Virus record (IMG/VR): IMGVR_UViG_3300025810_000096 | Location: 1 to 22,014 of that record | Length of the DNA stretch: 22,014 bases | Source: a virus | Strand: one strand, 5' to 3' | In this document: positions 13,138-19,995 of the stretch, piece after piece | Position numbering within the stretch: the first letter of the stretch is position 1 | How the letters are laid out: each line of letters starts with the position of its first letter | The notes under the pieces: generated by a model | Seen by the model: only the letters and a program-made list of their open reading frames with translations | The model's database searches: none | What the model was told of the DNA's origin: nothing | Made by a program: the position numbers and the translations under genes

Positions 13138-13174
13138 AAAAAGTGTTGACAAGTATGTTTTTATGTGATATAAT
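13128..13174 (+). promoter_or_regulatory. Sigma70-like accessory promoter 3 with A/T palindrome
   Basis: TTGACA (13146-13151) and TATAAT (13169-13174) are 17 nt apart. CTTTTTTTAAAAAAAG (13128-13143) is a perfect palindrome overlapping the glycosyltransferase stop and acts as an A-tract in front of the -35. It could also serve as a weak terminator or UP-like element. It shares GTACC-TATAATTTAAT with promoter 2. Confidence 0.88.
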
Positions 13175-13208
13175 AGTACCTATAATTTAATGGATAAGGA
13201 GTTATTTT

Positions 13209-13487
13209 ATGAATAGATTAGAACTAATCAAAGCGGCCGCAGAAAAGGCCCAGATTAAAAAGGCAATAAACAATGTTGCTGCTCGTAAAGCCGCACTTAA
13301 GGCTGAAATGAAACTTCATAAGAAGTTAACCAAGTCAGTTAAGAAGGCTGAACATCAGGCCCCTAAAAGTTTAGAGGCGTTTTCAGAAGAGAATTTATAT
13401 TACACGGATAAGGAAACCAAAGACTATTTGGCAGGAACCTCTTATATGGAAACCTATGAATCAATGAGGAGTCAAGATGAATACTAA
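13209..13487 (+). CDS. Lys/Ala-rich helical protein, 92 aa
   Basis: This is the first gene behind promoter 3, with ribosome binding site ATAAGGAGTT 6 nt before the ATG. Residues about 1-50 are a highly basic, almost uninterrupted amphipathic helix (AAAEKAQIKKAINNVAARKA), followed by an acidic, Tyr-rich C-terminus (SEENLYYTDKETKDYL). The charge split suggests binding to nucleic acid or to an acidic host protein. No family is recognised. It overlaps the next gene by 11 nt. Confidence 0.7.
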   Translation: MNRLELIKAAAEKAQIKKAINNVAARKAALKAEMKLHKKLTKSVKKAEHQAPKSLEAFSEENLYYTDKETKDYLAGTSYMETYESMRSQDEY

Positions 13488-13650
13488 AATTCACAGTGTC
13501 AGTTTAGAAGTAATTGAAAGGTTGGTAAAAGAAAACACCAATGATTATGATTTAGGCGAAGCGGTACGCGAGTTATATAATAAAATTGTCGACGGGCCAA
13601 TTGTCGATGATGCCGGATGTGATATCAAGACAGGGAAGTTCCTAGGATGA
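13477..13650 (+). CDS. Hypothetical protein, 57 aa
   Basis: A short ORF opening MNTKIHSVSLEVIERLVKEN and ending DIKTGKFLG. GAGGAGT lies 7 nt before its ATG, within the end of the previous gene, and its stop overlaps the next start (ATGA). It is a soluble protein with a helical N-terminus and an acidic middle (GPIVDDAGCD). Coupling on both sides and a good ribosome binding site make it a real gene despite its size. The function is unknown. Confidence 0.65.
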   Translation: MNTKIHSVSLEVIERLVKENTNDYDLGEAVRELYNKIVDGPIVDDAGCDIKTGKFLG

Positions 13651-13811
13651 TGTCAATGGAATTAGCAGTAACTCGCCTTAATGCTTTAAAACGAGCAGAG
13701 CAAAAGGCAACGAATCCGGAGTTTAAAGAACTGTGGAAAAATAAACGAAAAGAACTTGTTGAATTATTACAATCCGGCAACTCTTATGACGAATATGGAG
13801 AACTATTATAA
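13647..13811 (+). CDS. Hypothetical protein, 54 aa
   Basis: A 54-aa helical protein beginning MMSMELAVTRLNALKRAEQK and ending EYGELL. It starts in an ATGA overlap (ATG 13647, or the adjacent ATG 13650) with AGGA just upstream and ends in TAATG. It is basic in the middle (LWKNKRKEL). No domain is recognised. Confidence 0.6.
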   Translation: MMSMELAVTRLNALKRAEQKATNPEFKELWKNKRKELVELLQSGNSYDEYGELL

Positions 13812-14005
13812 TGGACTATATAGGTATGTTTTTTGTATTATTTTTCATGTTCTTTTTTAGCTATGTGGGATTTCACATGGCGATTGAAAAGGATATGAAA
13901 AAGCATATACCTTTGCCTTGGGAACCAGGTGGGTTTCTTAATAGGCAAGATGTAAAACCTTTTAACAAGAGCGATATTAAATATCGCGATGGAGATAACA
14001 CATGA
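13811..14005 (+). CDS. Small membrane protein, 64 aa
   Basis: Starts in a TAATG overlap and ends in ATGA. A strongly hydrophobic, Phe-rich helix (IGMFFVLFFMFFFSYVGFHM, about residues 4-23) is followed by a 40-residue basic/polar cytoplasmic or periplasmic tail (DMKKHIPLPWEPGGF). It is a single-span inner-membrane protein of the kind often found in phage early clusters. Its role is unknown. Confidence 0.65.
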   Translation: MDYIGMFFVLFFMFFFSYVGFHMAIEKDMKKHIPLPWEPGGFLNRQDVKPFNKSDIKYRDGDNT

Positions 14006-14244
14006 GTGACGGAAAAATGTCATATATGGAAATCAGTTCTTATTTTGAAAAGAACCGACAGGCTGATGTGATACGAACAGTAGGCCTTAACGAAGACAAT
14101 TATTTTGGAGTACGATATAGTATTGATAACCAGGTGCTAGGCATTGAATGGTATCCTACTAAATCTGTATCCTACTCCGAGAGTGCGGCAGAAAATTATG
14201 TAATGGGAATAAAGGAATACCCTTCAAATCCTGCACTTGATTAG
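14002..14244 (+). CDS. Hypothetical protein, 80 aa
   Basis: Last gene of the promoter 3 operon, starting in ATGA. The 80-aa soluble protein (MSDGKMSYMEISSYFEKNRQ) has a beta-rich centre (YFGVRYSIDNQVLGIEWYPT) and a short helical end. No family is recognised. It is followed after 7 nt by a hairpin that probably ends the transcript. Confidence 0.65.
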   Translation: MSDGKMSYMEISSYFEKNRQADVIRTVGLNEDNYFGVRYSIDNQVLGIEWYPTKSVSYSESAAENYVMGIKEYPSNPALD

Positions 14245-14251
14245 TTTTGTG

Positions 14252-14312
14252 AACCCTCTGATGGCCCCTTCAACTCCTTATCACACGAATGCCATCAGGG
14301 GGTTTACTTTTA
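14252..14312 (+). terminator. Hairpin terminator with an SD-complementary loop
   Basis: A 14-bp stem (14252-14265 with 14291-14304, one G-T pair) encloses a 25-nt loop and is followed by a broken T-run (TTTACTTTTATT). The loop contains AACTCCTTATCA (14272-14283). This is the exact complement of TGATAAGGAGTT in the leader of the 10871 operon and, over 11 nt, of the leader of this same operon at 13193-13203. The 3' arm overlaps the -35 of the next promoter. Confidence 0.7.
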
Positions 14313-14331
14313 TTGAAAAGCGTGGTATAAT
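14303..14331 (+). promoter_or_regulatory. Sigma70-like promoter for the 14357 gene
   Basis: TATAAT (14326-14331) is preceded at 17 nt by an imperfect -35, TTTACT (14303-14308), lying in the terminator tail. GTGGTATAATATACATAT resembles the -10 regions of promoter 1 and of the gp32 promoter. It is weaker than promoters 1-3 by its -35 match. Confidence 0.65.
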
Positions 14332-14356
14332 ATACATATCACATTAAGGAGTAATT

Positions 14357-15532
14357 ATGGTTAGTAAAACATTAGAAAAGAAAAGAGTTCAAGGCAGGAA
14401 AAATCGTGTCACCATTGAAGATAAGTATTTAGGCCCAGAGCCATGGTGGGATGAAGATAATCCACCACCTACAGATAAAAGCGAACGAAGTATTGCTTGG
14501 TCAAAGGCCGCCCATTGGTACGGGTACTTTTTAAAGACTAAGGATTATGTACCCTTTATTATCCGTTATGCAGAAGAAGTCCACGGGTTCAATAACACCC
14601 AAATTGAATCTATCAACGCACTAAAAGATTACGAAATCATGCATCATTGTGGTGCAGTTGCACGTTTACATTTCCGTGGTTGGAATCATGAAGAGGAATT
14701 GCACCAACGATTACTTGAAGAATTAAATAAAAAGGTAGAGAAAGGTAAAGAGCTATTAAAAGAAAAGAAAGAAATTAAAAAGACTGCTCCGCCTGTTATC
14801 AGTCCTGCTCAAAGGGCATATACGAATATGATGGAAACCATTCATGCCGATTGGGATGAAATGGTAATTGATAGTTGGATGGATGGAAACTTTAATCCAG
14901 TCTTTAATGTATACGAATTGTGGAAGAAACACGGCCTGAAAGGTAATGTAATTAATGCCTTTAAGGAAAAAGTTCAAATGGAATATGATGTAGTATCTGA
15001 TGCTTATAACAATAATTGTGACCAGGCTGTAGAGGCATATTCTCATATCACAAGGCGTAGACAAAAGAAGATGTTGAATCTCATGGACAATATCTTTGCA
15101 GATCTCGATAAATTAAAAGACAGTTTCAAGGCTGTAAGAATGCCTAGAGCTAAGAAACCAAAGTCAACAGATGCCCAAGTTGCAAATCTAAAATACTTGC
15201 AAGAGGACATCGATTCAAAAGTAACCTCTATTAACCCTGTACTAATACCAGGCAAAGAACACTTACTTGTATATAATGTAAAATACAAGTCACTTGCTCA
15301 TTATGTCAGTACTGCTACTAAAGGGTTTGAGGTAAGAGGTACTACTCTTTATAACTTTGATGAAAAATTATCGAAGGGAGCAAAATTAAGAAAGCCAGAA
15401 GATGTATTACCTGAAGTGTTGAAACTCACGCCTAAACAAATTGATAAAAGAGTTTGGGATAAATTAACAACGAAGATAGGTAGTCCAAACGGTCGAATAA
15501 ACAAAGACTGTATACTACTTAGAGTAATATAA
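14357..15532 (+). CDS. Unknown 391-aa protein upstream of gp33
   Basis: A good ribosome binding site (TTAAGGAGT) precedes the ATG. The protein is basic, with a tryptophan-rich N-terminal third (GPEPWWDEDNPPP, HHCGAVARLHFRGWNHEEE). A highly charged coiled-coil segment (LLEELNKKVEKGKELLKEKK) follows. A second half contains a helical KKPKSTDAQVANLKYLQEDI stretch and a compact C-terminal module (YNVKYKSLAHYVSTATKGFE, ... TTLYNFDEKLS). Some marine T4-like phages have a protein of this size next to gp33/gp59/gp32, but I know no function. Basic character and location suggest a nucleic-acid or replication accessory role. It is followed 7 nt later by gp33. Confidence 0.7.
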   Translation: MVSKTLEKKRVQGRKNRVTIEDKYLGPEPWWDEDNPPPTDKSERSIAWSKAAHWYGYFLKTKDYVPFIIRYAEEVHGFNNTQIESINALKDYEIMHHCGAVARLHFRGWNHEEELHQRLLEELNKKVEKGKELLKEKKEIKKTAPPVISPAQRAYTNMMETIHADWDEMVIDSWMDGNFNPVFNVYELWKKHGLKGNVINAFKEKVQMEYDVVSDAYNNNCDQAVEAYSHITRRRQKKMLNLMDNIFADLDKLKDSFKAVRMPRAKKPKSTDAQVANLKYLQEDIDSKVTSINPVLIPGKEHLLVYNVKYKSLAHYVSTATKGFEVRGTTLYNFDEKLSKGAKLRKPEDVLPEVLKLTPKQIDKRVWDKLTTKIGSPNGRINKDCILLRVI

Positions 15533-15539
15533 GGAAGGC

Positions 15540-15776
15540 ATGATTGAGCAAAAAATTATGACACGTAAACGATTCTCTACTGCGGTAGAGAATCTTGTTT
15601 CAGAAGGTAAGGGGTTGTCCTACATTGAGGCAGCTGCTTACTTAATAGAGCAAAGGGGAATGGACTTTAAAAGTCTTAACAGATTGTTGTCTGATTCCCT
15701 TAAACAAAAAATTGAGGCGGAAGCCAGTGATTTAAATTTACTAAGGACTAAGCAGACAAATAAGTTACCACTATGA
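15540..15776 (+). CDS. 33: gp33-like late transcription co-activator
   Basis: In T4, gp33 binds the RNA polymerase beta flap and links the gp55 sigma to the gp45 sliding clamp at TATAAATA promoters. This 78-aa protein is shorter than T4 gp33 (112 aa), like its marine relatives. It has the characteristic helical core (SYIEAAAYLIEQRGMDF) and the C-terminal part with LNRLLSDSLKQKIEAEASDL and a KLPL end. A strong ribosome binding site (AAGGAAGG) precedes the start. The gene order 33-59-32 is exactly that of T4, which makes the call firm. It overlaps gp59 by an ATGA. Confidence 0.85.
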   Translation: MIEQKIMTRKRFSTAVENLVSEGKGLSYIEAAAYLIEQRGMDFKSLNRLLSDSLKQKIEAEASDLNLLRTKQTNKLPL

Positions 15777-16360
15777 TGGATCCCTTTGAATCTTATAAAC
15801 TATATAATGCATTAAAACTTCATTTTGAAACAGATGGTTACGATGCCGTAAAATACAATTATAAATCAAACGTGACACCCCAGTCATTCTTTAAAAGAAA
15901 GGATAAGTACTTCTTTGCAAAGTTGGCCAAGAAGTATAATGGGAATTTAAAGGACTTTTACATTTCACAATTTATCAACACAGAATCATATGTTGGTGAT
16001 ATGATGGATGAAGAAGCAGAAAAGAACTATTTAAATTATAAAAGAATTCAAGAAAGCATACATCGTGTGTTTTCAATTGATATAAATATACTAGGTGAAC
16101 AAGAAAGGAAGTTTGATGAGCTCTTTAAGAGTTATCACGGACAACTACCCTTGGTCGTCAAGTTATGGCTTCAAGAGGAAATCAGTTTAGAAACTGTAGT
16201 GATTCTTGATTCCATATTGGGGTTTGTAGAACGTGAATCCGATAATATAACAGATACCATTATATGGCCTGATTTAAAACGGAGAATCAATAAATATAAA
16301 CCCTTCGTAAATTATACGGAAGATAAATGCATGAAGTTGTTGACAAATGTGTTTGTTTGA
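15773..16360 (+). CDS. 59: gp59-like loader of replicative helicase
   Basis: gp59 loads the gp41 helicase onto gp32-coated forked DNA. The 195-aa protein (T4: 217 aa) aligns over its full length. YKLYNALKLHFETDGYDAVK matches T4 VYKLYLMIKQHMNGKYDVIK. FKRKDKYFFAKLAKKY matches YQKRRDKYFFQKLSEKY. ISLETVVILDSILGFVE matches ISFETFILLDSFLNIID. It begins with two Met codons in the ATGATG overlap. The last codons coincide with the -35 and spacer of the gp32 promoter, so gp32 is also transcribed on its own. Confidence 0.93.
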   Translation: MMDPFESYKLYNALKLHFETDGYDAVKYNYKSNVTPQSFFKRKDKYFFAKLAKKYNGNLKDFYISQFINTESYVGDMMDEEAEKNYLNYKRIQESIHRVFSIDINILGEQERKFDELFKSYHGQLPLVVKLWLQEEISLETVVILDSILGFVERESDNITDTIIWPDLKRRINKYKPFVNYTEDKCMKLLTNVFV

Positions 16361-16368
16361 TGTATAAT
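16340..16368 (+). promoter_or_regulatory. Promoter of gp32
   Basis: A perfect TTGACA (16340-16345) and TATAAT (16363-16368) are separated by 17 nt. The element lies across the end of gp59 and belongs to the same GTTGACAA...TATAATA family as promoters 1-3. It gives gp32 a separate, strong promoter. Confidence 0.88.
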
Positions 16369-16374
16369 ATACAT

Positions 16375-16450
16375 ATAATTATGAATAAAGTGAAATACAA
16401 CAGAAACGACTACACTAGAGTCGTAATACAATGCAATACGGAGAAATAAA
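16375..16450 (+). promoter_or_regulatory. gp32 mRNA leader with hairpin and 22-codon ORF
   Basis: The leader contains a hairpin (ACGACT 16406-16411 with AGTCGT 16419-16424, 7-nt loop), an A-rich unstructured part and CGGAG before the gp32 ATG. An ATG at 16381 opens a 22-codon ORF that ends at 16449, one base before gp32. In T4, gp32 represses its own translation by binding a pseudoknot-led leader. I did not find a clear pseudoknot here. Confidence 0.45.
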
Positions 16451-17347
16451 ATGTCATTTGCAAATCTAAAGAGCACTCGAGGCTCGTCAATCGACAAACT
16501 CGTAAAGGCTGCGGAAGCAGTATCCACTAAAACAGAATCTAATTCCTATGGGGATGACAGATTTTGGAAACCTACCAGAGATAAAGCAGGAAACGGTTAT
16601 GCCGTAGTCAGATTCTTACCTGCCAAAGAGGGTGAAGACCTTCCTTGGGTAAGATATTGGGACCATGGTTTTAAAGGCCCTACTGGTCTATGGTATATCG
16701 AAAACTCTTTAACTTCTATTGGACAAGATGATCCAGTATCAGAGATGAACTCTGTTCTTTGGAACTCTGGTCGTGATGAGGATAAAGCTATTGCAAGGGA
16801 GAGAAAAAGACGTTTACACTATGTAAGTAATGTTCTCGTTGTTTCTGACCCTAGTAATCCAGAAAACGAAGGAAAGGTATTCTTATACAAGTTTGGTAAG
16901 AAAATCTTTGATAAGATTATGGAGTCAATGCAACCTGCATTCGAAGACGAAGATCCTATCAATCCTTACGACTTCTGGGAAGGAGCGGAATTTAAAATTA
17001 AAATCCGCAAAGTAGAAGGTTGGGTAAACTATGATAAATCAGAGTTTGCTACACAGTCTGCATTATATGATGGTGATGAAGACAGATTAGAAGAAGTATA
17101 CAATAAATTGTATTCACTTCAGGATTTCCTGGATCCTTCTAATTATAAATCATATGATGAATTGAAATCCAAAATGAATAAAGTTTTGGGTATCGATGCA
17201 GGTGCTCCTTCTATGGAAATGCCAGAAATGAATGTGGTTGAAGAAACTCCAGTAGCAACCGTGTCAACGCCTGTTATGGAAGAACCAACTAGTGACGATG
17301 AGGATGATACATTATCATACTTTGCTAAACTGGCTAAAGAATCATAA
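16451..17347 (+). CDS. 32: gp32-like single-stranded DNA-binding protein
   Basis: This coats ssDNA during replication, recombination and repair and recruits gp59. The OB-fold core aligns with T4: AGNGYAVVRFLPAKEGE, HGFKGPTGLWYIE, YVSNVLVVSDPSNPENEGKV, FLYKFGKKIFDKI, FWEGAEFKIKIRKVEGWVNY. The N-terminal cooperativity (LAST) element is present as NLKSTRGSS. The acidic C-terminal tail for partner binding is SDDEDDTLSYF. The zinc ligands of T4 gp32 (His64, Cys77, Cys87, Cys90) are not kept beyond the His: the region is ENSLTSIGQDDPVSEMNSV without cysteine, as I recall in other marine relatives. It has its own promoter and a strong terminator. Confidence 0.95.
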   Translation: MSFANLKSTRGSSIDKLVKAAEAVSTKTESNSYGDDRFWKPTRDKAGNGYAVVRFLPAKEGEDLPWVRYWDHGFKGPTGLWYIENSLTSIGQDDPVSEMNSVLWNSGRDEDKAIARERKRRLHYVSNVLVVSDPSNPENEGKVFLYKFGKKIFDKIMESMQPAFEDEDPINPYDFWEGAEFKIKIRKVEGWVNYDKSEFATQSALYDGDEDRLEEVYNKLYSLQDFLDPSNYKSYDELKSKMNKVLGIDAGAPSMEMPEMNVVEETPVATVSTPVMEEPTSDDEDDTLSYFAKLAKES

Positions 17348-17369
17348 TAATAATAATTAGCATTCTTTT

Positions 17370-17394
17370 GGGGGACTTCGGTCCCCCTTTTTTT
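17370..17394 (+). terminator. Rho-independent terminator of gp32
   Basis: GGGGGAC, a TTCG tetraloop and GTCCCCC form a perfect 7-bp GC-rich stem, followed by seven T residues. It lies between the convergent gp32 and tape-measure genes and overlaps the stop of the latter. On the minus strand there is no T-run after the hairpin, so it acts mainly on the plus strand. Confidence 0.93.
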
Positions 17395-19261
17395 ATCTAG
17401 TGGCGTTTGCCTCTCTAGTTTTATTAGGTTTCGGTGGATTCATAATAATGGTATCTCCACCTCTAGTTTGTGAATTGTTTGTAGCAACTGATACGTTACT
17501 TGCAGCTTGTTGTCCACTGGCCATTCTAAGGTCTACATTTTCTGCTGATACATTCATTAGCCCTACTCCAGTAGTATTTTGATTTGCATCTATTGATGTA
17601 CCATCTGGGGTGTCCATATTTAACACACCCTTCAGCCTATTAATGTTCAATACCGCTTGTTCTACATCATCAGAAATCTTTGCAAGACCTTCTACTTTAA
17701 AGTCATTGAACATGCCACCAATTTCTACTTTACCGCCCATAATGACGGTTTCTAAAATCTTGGAAGATGTGGCTAAATCTGTGGCAAACTTTTCGGCATC
17801 AAACTCGACACCACCAATACCATTAAATCGTTCTACCGAATCGGCAAATCTTTCAAATGCATCAACACCTTTATTAACGGTATCTGCATTCTCTCCTAAA
17901 TGGATTGCAGATTCTATAGGGGATTTATTACCACTTAAAAAGTCCAGTGCTGTAGAGGCTGCATTGGCTAGAGAACCTACGAATGAACCCCCACCAAATG
18001 CGGCAAGTCCTGCACCTAATGCTCCTAGTGCAAGTACTGTTTCATCAATCTTGTCTATATTTCCTAGACCACCTATTGAAAGTAAAGTAGCAACTTCATT
18101 CTTAATTGATTCTCCACTCATCACTCCATCGCCGATTCCTGCAAAGAATGAACCAACGCCAAAGGCCGCAAGTCCAGTACCTAATGCAGTTAATGATCCT
18201 ACTGCCTTAGTTACTCCTTCTCCTGTTGCATTTGGATCTTCTGCAATAGAAAGTAAATGACCTACTGTAGTACGTATTGCCTCTCCCTGACCTTCGTGTG
18301 AACCTTTTGCAAAGAATGCACCTACTCCGAATGCAAGTAACCCACCTGATAGGGCATCTAAATCATCAGAAACTGCTTGACCTGATCCTAAATTAGGATC
18401 TTGTGATATAGAAAGTAAGGTTGAAACCGAGTCTTTTACCTCTTGTGCCTGAGTTGCACTTGCTGCATTTGCAAAGAATGATCCAATACCAAAGGCAACG
18501 AGTCCAGTTCCTATAGCGCCAAGAGTACCGAATACTCTTAAAGTATCTCCTTCTTTACCTGGCAATTGAGCAATACTTAAATATGTGGCTACTGCCTTCT
18601 TAACTTCCTGTGCAGTGTCATCAGAAGCGGCCTTTGCAAAGAATGACCCTATTCCAAATGCAGCGAGGCCAATGCCTATTGCACCTAGTGTTCCCATTAC
18701 TCTTAAGGCATCACCTTCTTCGCCTGGTAATCTAGAAATTTCTAATAGGTCTTTTACATTGGCAACAATCTTTTTGCCATCCATCTTTTCTAGTGTATCA
18801 AGTAAGAATGCACTAGAGGCAAATACTGCTGCTACACCTGCAGCTGCTGCACCGATTCCGATACCAGCACCACTAAGTAATTTACCTACTCCGGCCATTT
18901 TACCACCACCTGAGCCACCACCTGAAGAGGAATCTCCACTATTTTGTGGTATACCTGATTCCCTCATGGCCTTTAATTCATCACGTATTTCTTCAAAGAT
19001 ACTGGCTCTTTCAGTGGCCTTTTCTTGGTCTGACAATTTATTTGCATTCATTGCCTCGAAGAAATTATCAAATCCTATATTGACCCTATCACTCATTTCC
19101 AAAGAGGCTTGTTGGATCTTTTTCATCTCCAATAAATGTCTTCTTGTATTTCTACCATCACGCTCGATCTCGCTAGTCGCACGATTATTCTCGGTCATGA
19201 GTTCTACAAGTTTAGATAAACTTTGCTCTTCTTTATTCGGTGGTGTAGGATTATCTTTCAT
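17393..19261 (-). CDS. Repeat-rich tape-measure-like structural protein
   Basis: This 622-aa protein has a charged, coiled-coil N-terminus (about residues 10-105), a Ser/Gly linker (about 108-120) and a hydrophobic Ala/Gly segment (124-155). Five tandem repeats of about 55 residues span roughly 171-445, each with LLSI ... LGAIGxGLAAFGxGSFFA. The C-terminal domain is less hydrophobic and ends in a polar, basic tail. Length (T4 gp29: 590 aa), helical repeats with membrane-like character and its place last in a tail operon behind a gp26-like chaperone suggest a tape measure or tail-lumen protein. An internal virion or DNA-ejection protein is the alternative. AAGGAAT serves as ribosome binding site. 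Confidence 0.65.
   Translation of the reverse strand: MKDNPTPPNKEEQSLSKLVELMTENNRATSEIERDGRNTRRHLLEMKKIQQASLEMSDRVNIGFDNFFEAMNANKLSDQEKATERASIFEEIRDELKAMRESGIPQNSGDSSSGGGSGGGKMAGVGKLLSGAGIGIGAAAAGVAAVFASSAFLLDTLEKMDGKKIVANVKDLLEISRLPGEEGDALRVMGTLGAIGIGLAAFGIGSFFAKAASDDTAQEVKKAVATYLSIAQLPGKEGDTLRVFGTLGAIGTGLVAFGIGSFFANAASATQAQEVKDSVSTLLSISQDPNLGSGQAVSDDLDALSGGLLAFGVGAFFAKGSHEGQGEAIRTTVGHLLSIAEDPNATGEGVTKAVGSLTALGTGLAAFGVGSFFAGIGDGVMSGESIKNEVATLLSIGGLGNIDKIDETVLALGALGAGLAAFGGGSFVGSLANAASTALDFLSGNKSPIESAIHLGENADTVNKGVDAFERFADSVERFNGIGGVEFDAEKFATDLATSSKILETVIMGGKVEIGGMFNDFKVEGLAKISDDVEQAVLNINRLKGVLNMDTPDGTSIDANQNTTGVGLMNVSAENVDLRMASGQQAASNVSVATNNSQTRGGDTIIMNPPKPNKTREANATR
17927..18751 (-). repeat. 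Five tandem protein repeats in the tape-measure-like gene
   Basis: The encoded unit of about 55 aa recurs five times, with the signature GLAAFGxGSFFA (variants GLVAFGIGSFFA, GLLAFGVGAFFA, GLAAFGGGSFVG). Repeats 1 and 2 are the most alike (LRVMGTLGAIGIG and LRVFGTLGAIGTG, both followed by AQEVK). The gradient of similarity suggests stepwise duplication. Confidence 0.8.
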
Positions 19262-19264
19262 TTC

Positions 19265-19387
19265 TTATTCCTTATCTTTAAATCGGCTATCTATCCAACA
19301 TTTTCCGTAGTATATAATACCTAACCAAATAGTAAGAACAATGCCATCAAAGTAACTTAGATTATTTAATTCTGCTAAACCTTCCAT
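19265..19387 (-). CDS. 40-aa membrane peptide
   Basis: A short ORF coupled by TAATG to the stop of the HAD gene and ending 3 nt before the tape-measure start. It encodes MEGLAELNNLSYFDGI, a hydrophobic helix (VLTIWLGIIYYG) and a basic tail (KCWIDSRFKDKE). GAGGAT lies upstream of the ATG. A single-span peptide fits tail-operon lysis or membrane proteins, but no family is recognised. Confidence 0.55.
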   Translation of the reverse strand: MEGLAELNNLSYFDGIVLTIWLGIIYYGKCWIDSRFKDKE

Positions 19388-19995
19388 TATTTTATCCTCT
19401 TTACATTACCATTTTTATCAGCCAAATAGGCAAACATTTCAACCTGTGGATATTTACTCTTTAAATCCAACAAAGCTTGTAAATTTTCTTTATGGTCATC
19501 AAACAATCTGACCCTTGCATATTCACCTGTATCTAAATATTTTTTAAACACTACTGTTTTATTTTGTGCGCTGTTTCCACCACCAACATTACCAGCTCTC
19601 TCAACATAAACATTTTTCATTGGTATTCCATGTGATTCAAATGTTTTGATAAAGAGTTTTTTATCGTCCATGTCTGCTCTTGCAGTAACGATAATCACTT
19701 TACTACCTTTTGCTGTGGCATTTTTAATTATTGCCTTTGCTTTTGCAATCATTCTTGCGATTGGAGTTGCTGTTTGGTAGAATATTTTGGCTGATTTAAA
19801 TTCACCAAAATCATATTCCTCTTGGTTACTTAATTTATAATCATTGAACTGTTGAGGAGTTAATGGTTTTGTTTTACCAGTAGTTTTGTTTTTAACCAAT
19901 ACACGAGCTTTTGATACAAACATAGTATCATCAATATCAAAGATTGTTAAACCTTTGCCAGCAGCTTCTATAATGTATTGTTTAAAACTTTGCAT
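19387..19995 (-). CDS. HAD-superfamily phosphatase
   Basis: A 202-aa hydrolase with all HAD motifs: motif I Asp20-Ile-Asp22-Asp-Thr (LTIFDIDDTMF), with nucleophile Asp20 and acid/base Asp22; motif II Thr104 (VIIVTARAD); a Lys around 146-151; and motif IV acidic pair Asp166-Asp167 (RLFDDHKENL). The cap inserted between motifs I and II is short (C1 type). HAD phosphatases hydrolyse phosphate esters such as nucleotides, sugar phosphates or the 5'/3' ends of nucleic acids. It starts in TAATG overlap with the previous gene. Its presence in a tail operon is odd; similar proteins occur in marine T4-like phages, from memory. The substrate is unknown. Confidence 0.85.
   Translation of the reverse strand: MQSFKQYIIEAAGKGLTIFDIDDTMFVSKARVLVKNKTTGKTKPLTPQQFNDYKLSNQEEYDFGEFKSAKIFYQTATPIARMIAKAKAIIKNATAKGSKVIIVTARADMDDKKLFIKTFESHGIPMKNVYVERAGNVGGGNSAQNKTVVFKKYLDTGEYARVRLFDDHKENLQALLDLKSKYPQVEMFAYLADKNGNVKRIK

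Noticed and set aside
16081-16088. TATAAATA inside gp59
   Set aside because: In-frame coding of Ile-Asn-Ile in a conserved gene, with no start codon at a suitable distance.
17610-18260. 216-aa plus-strand ORF opposite the tape-measure gene, and a similar 241-aa ORF at 18585-19310
   Set aside because: Antisense shadows of the repeat-rich minus-strand gene: Pro/Ser/Ala-rich, repeating in step with the real repeats, without ribosome binding sites.
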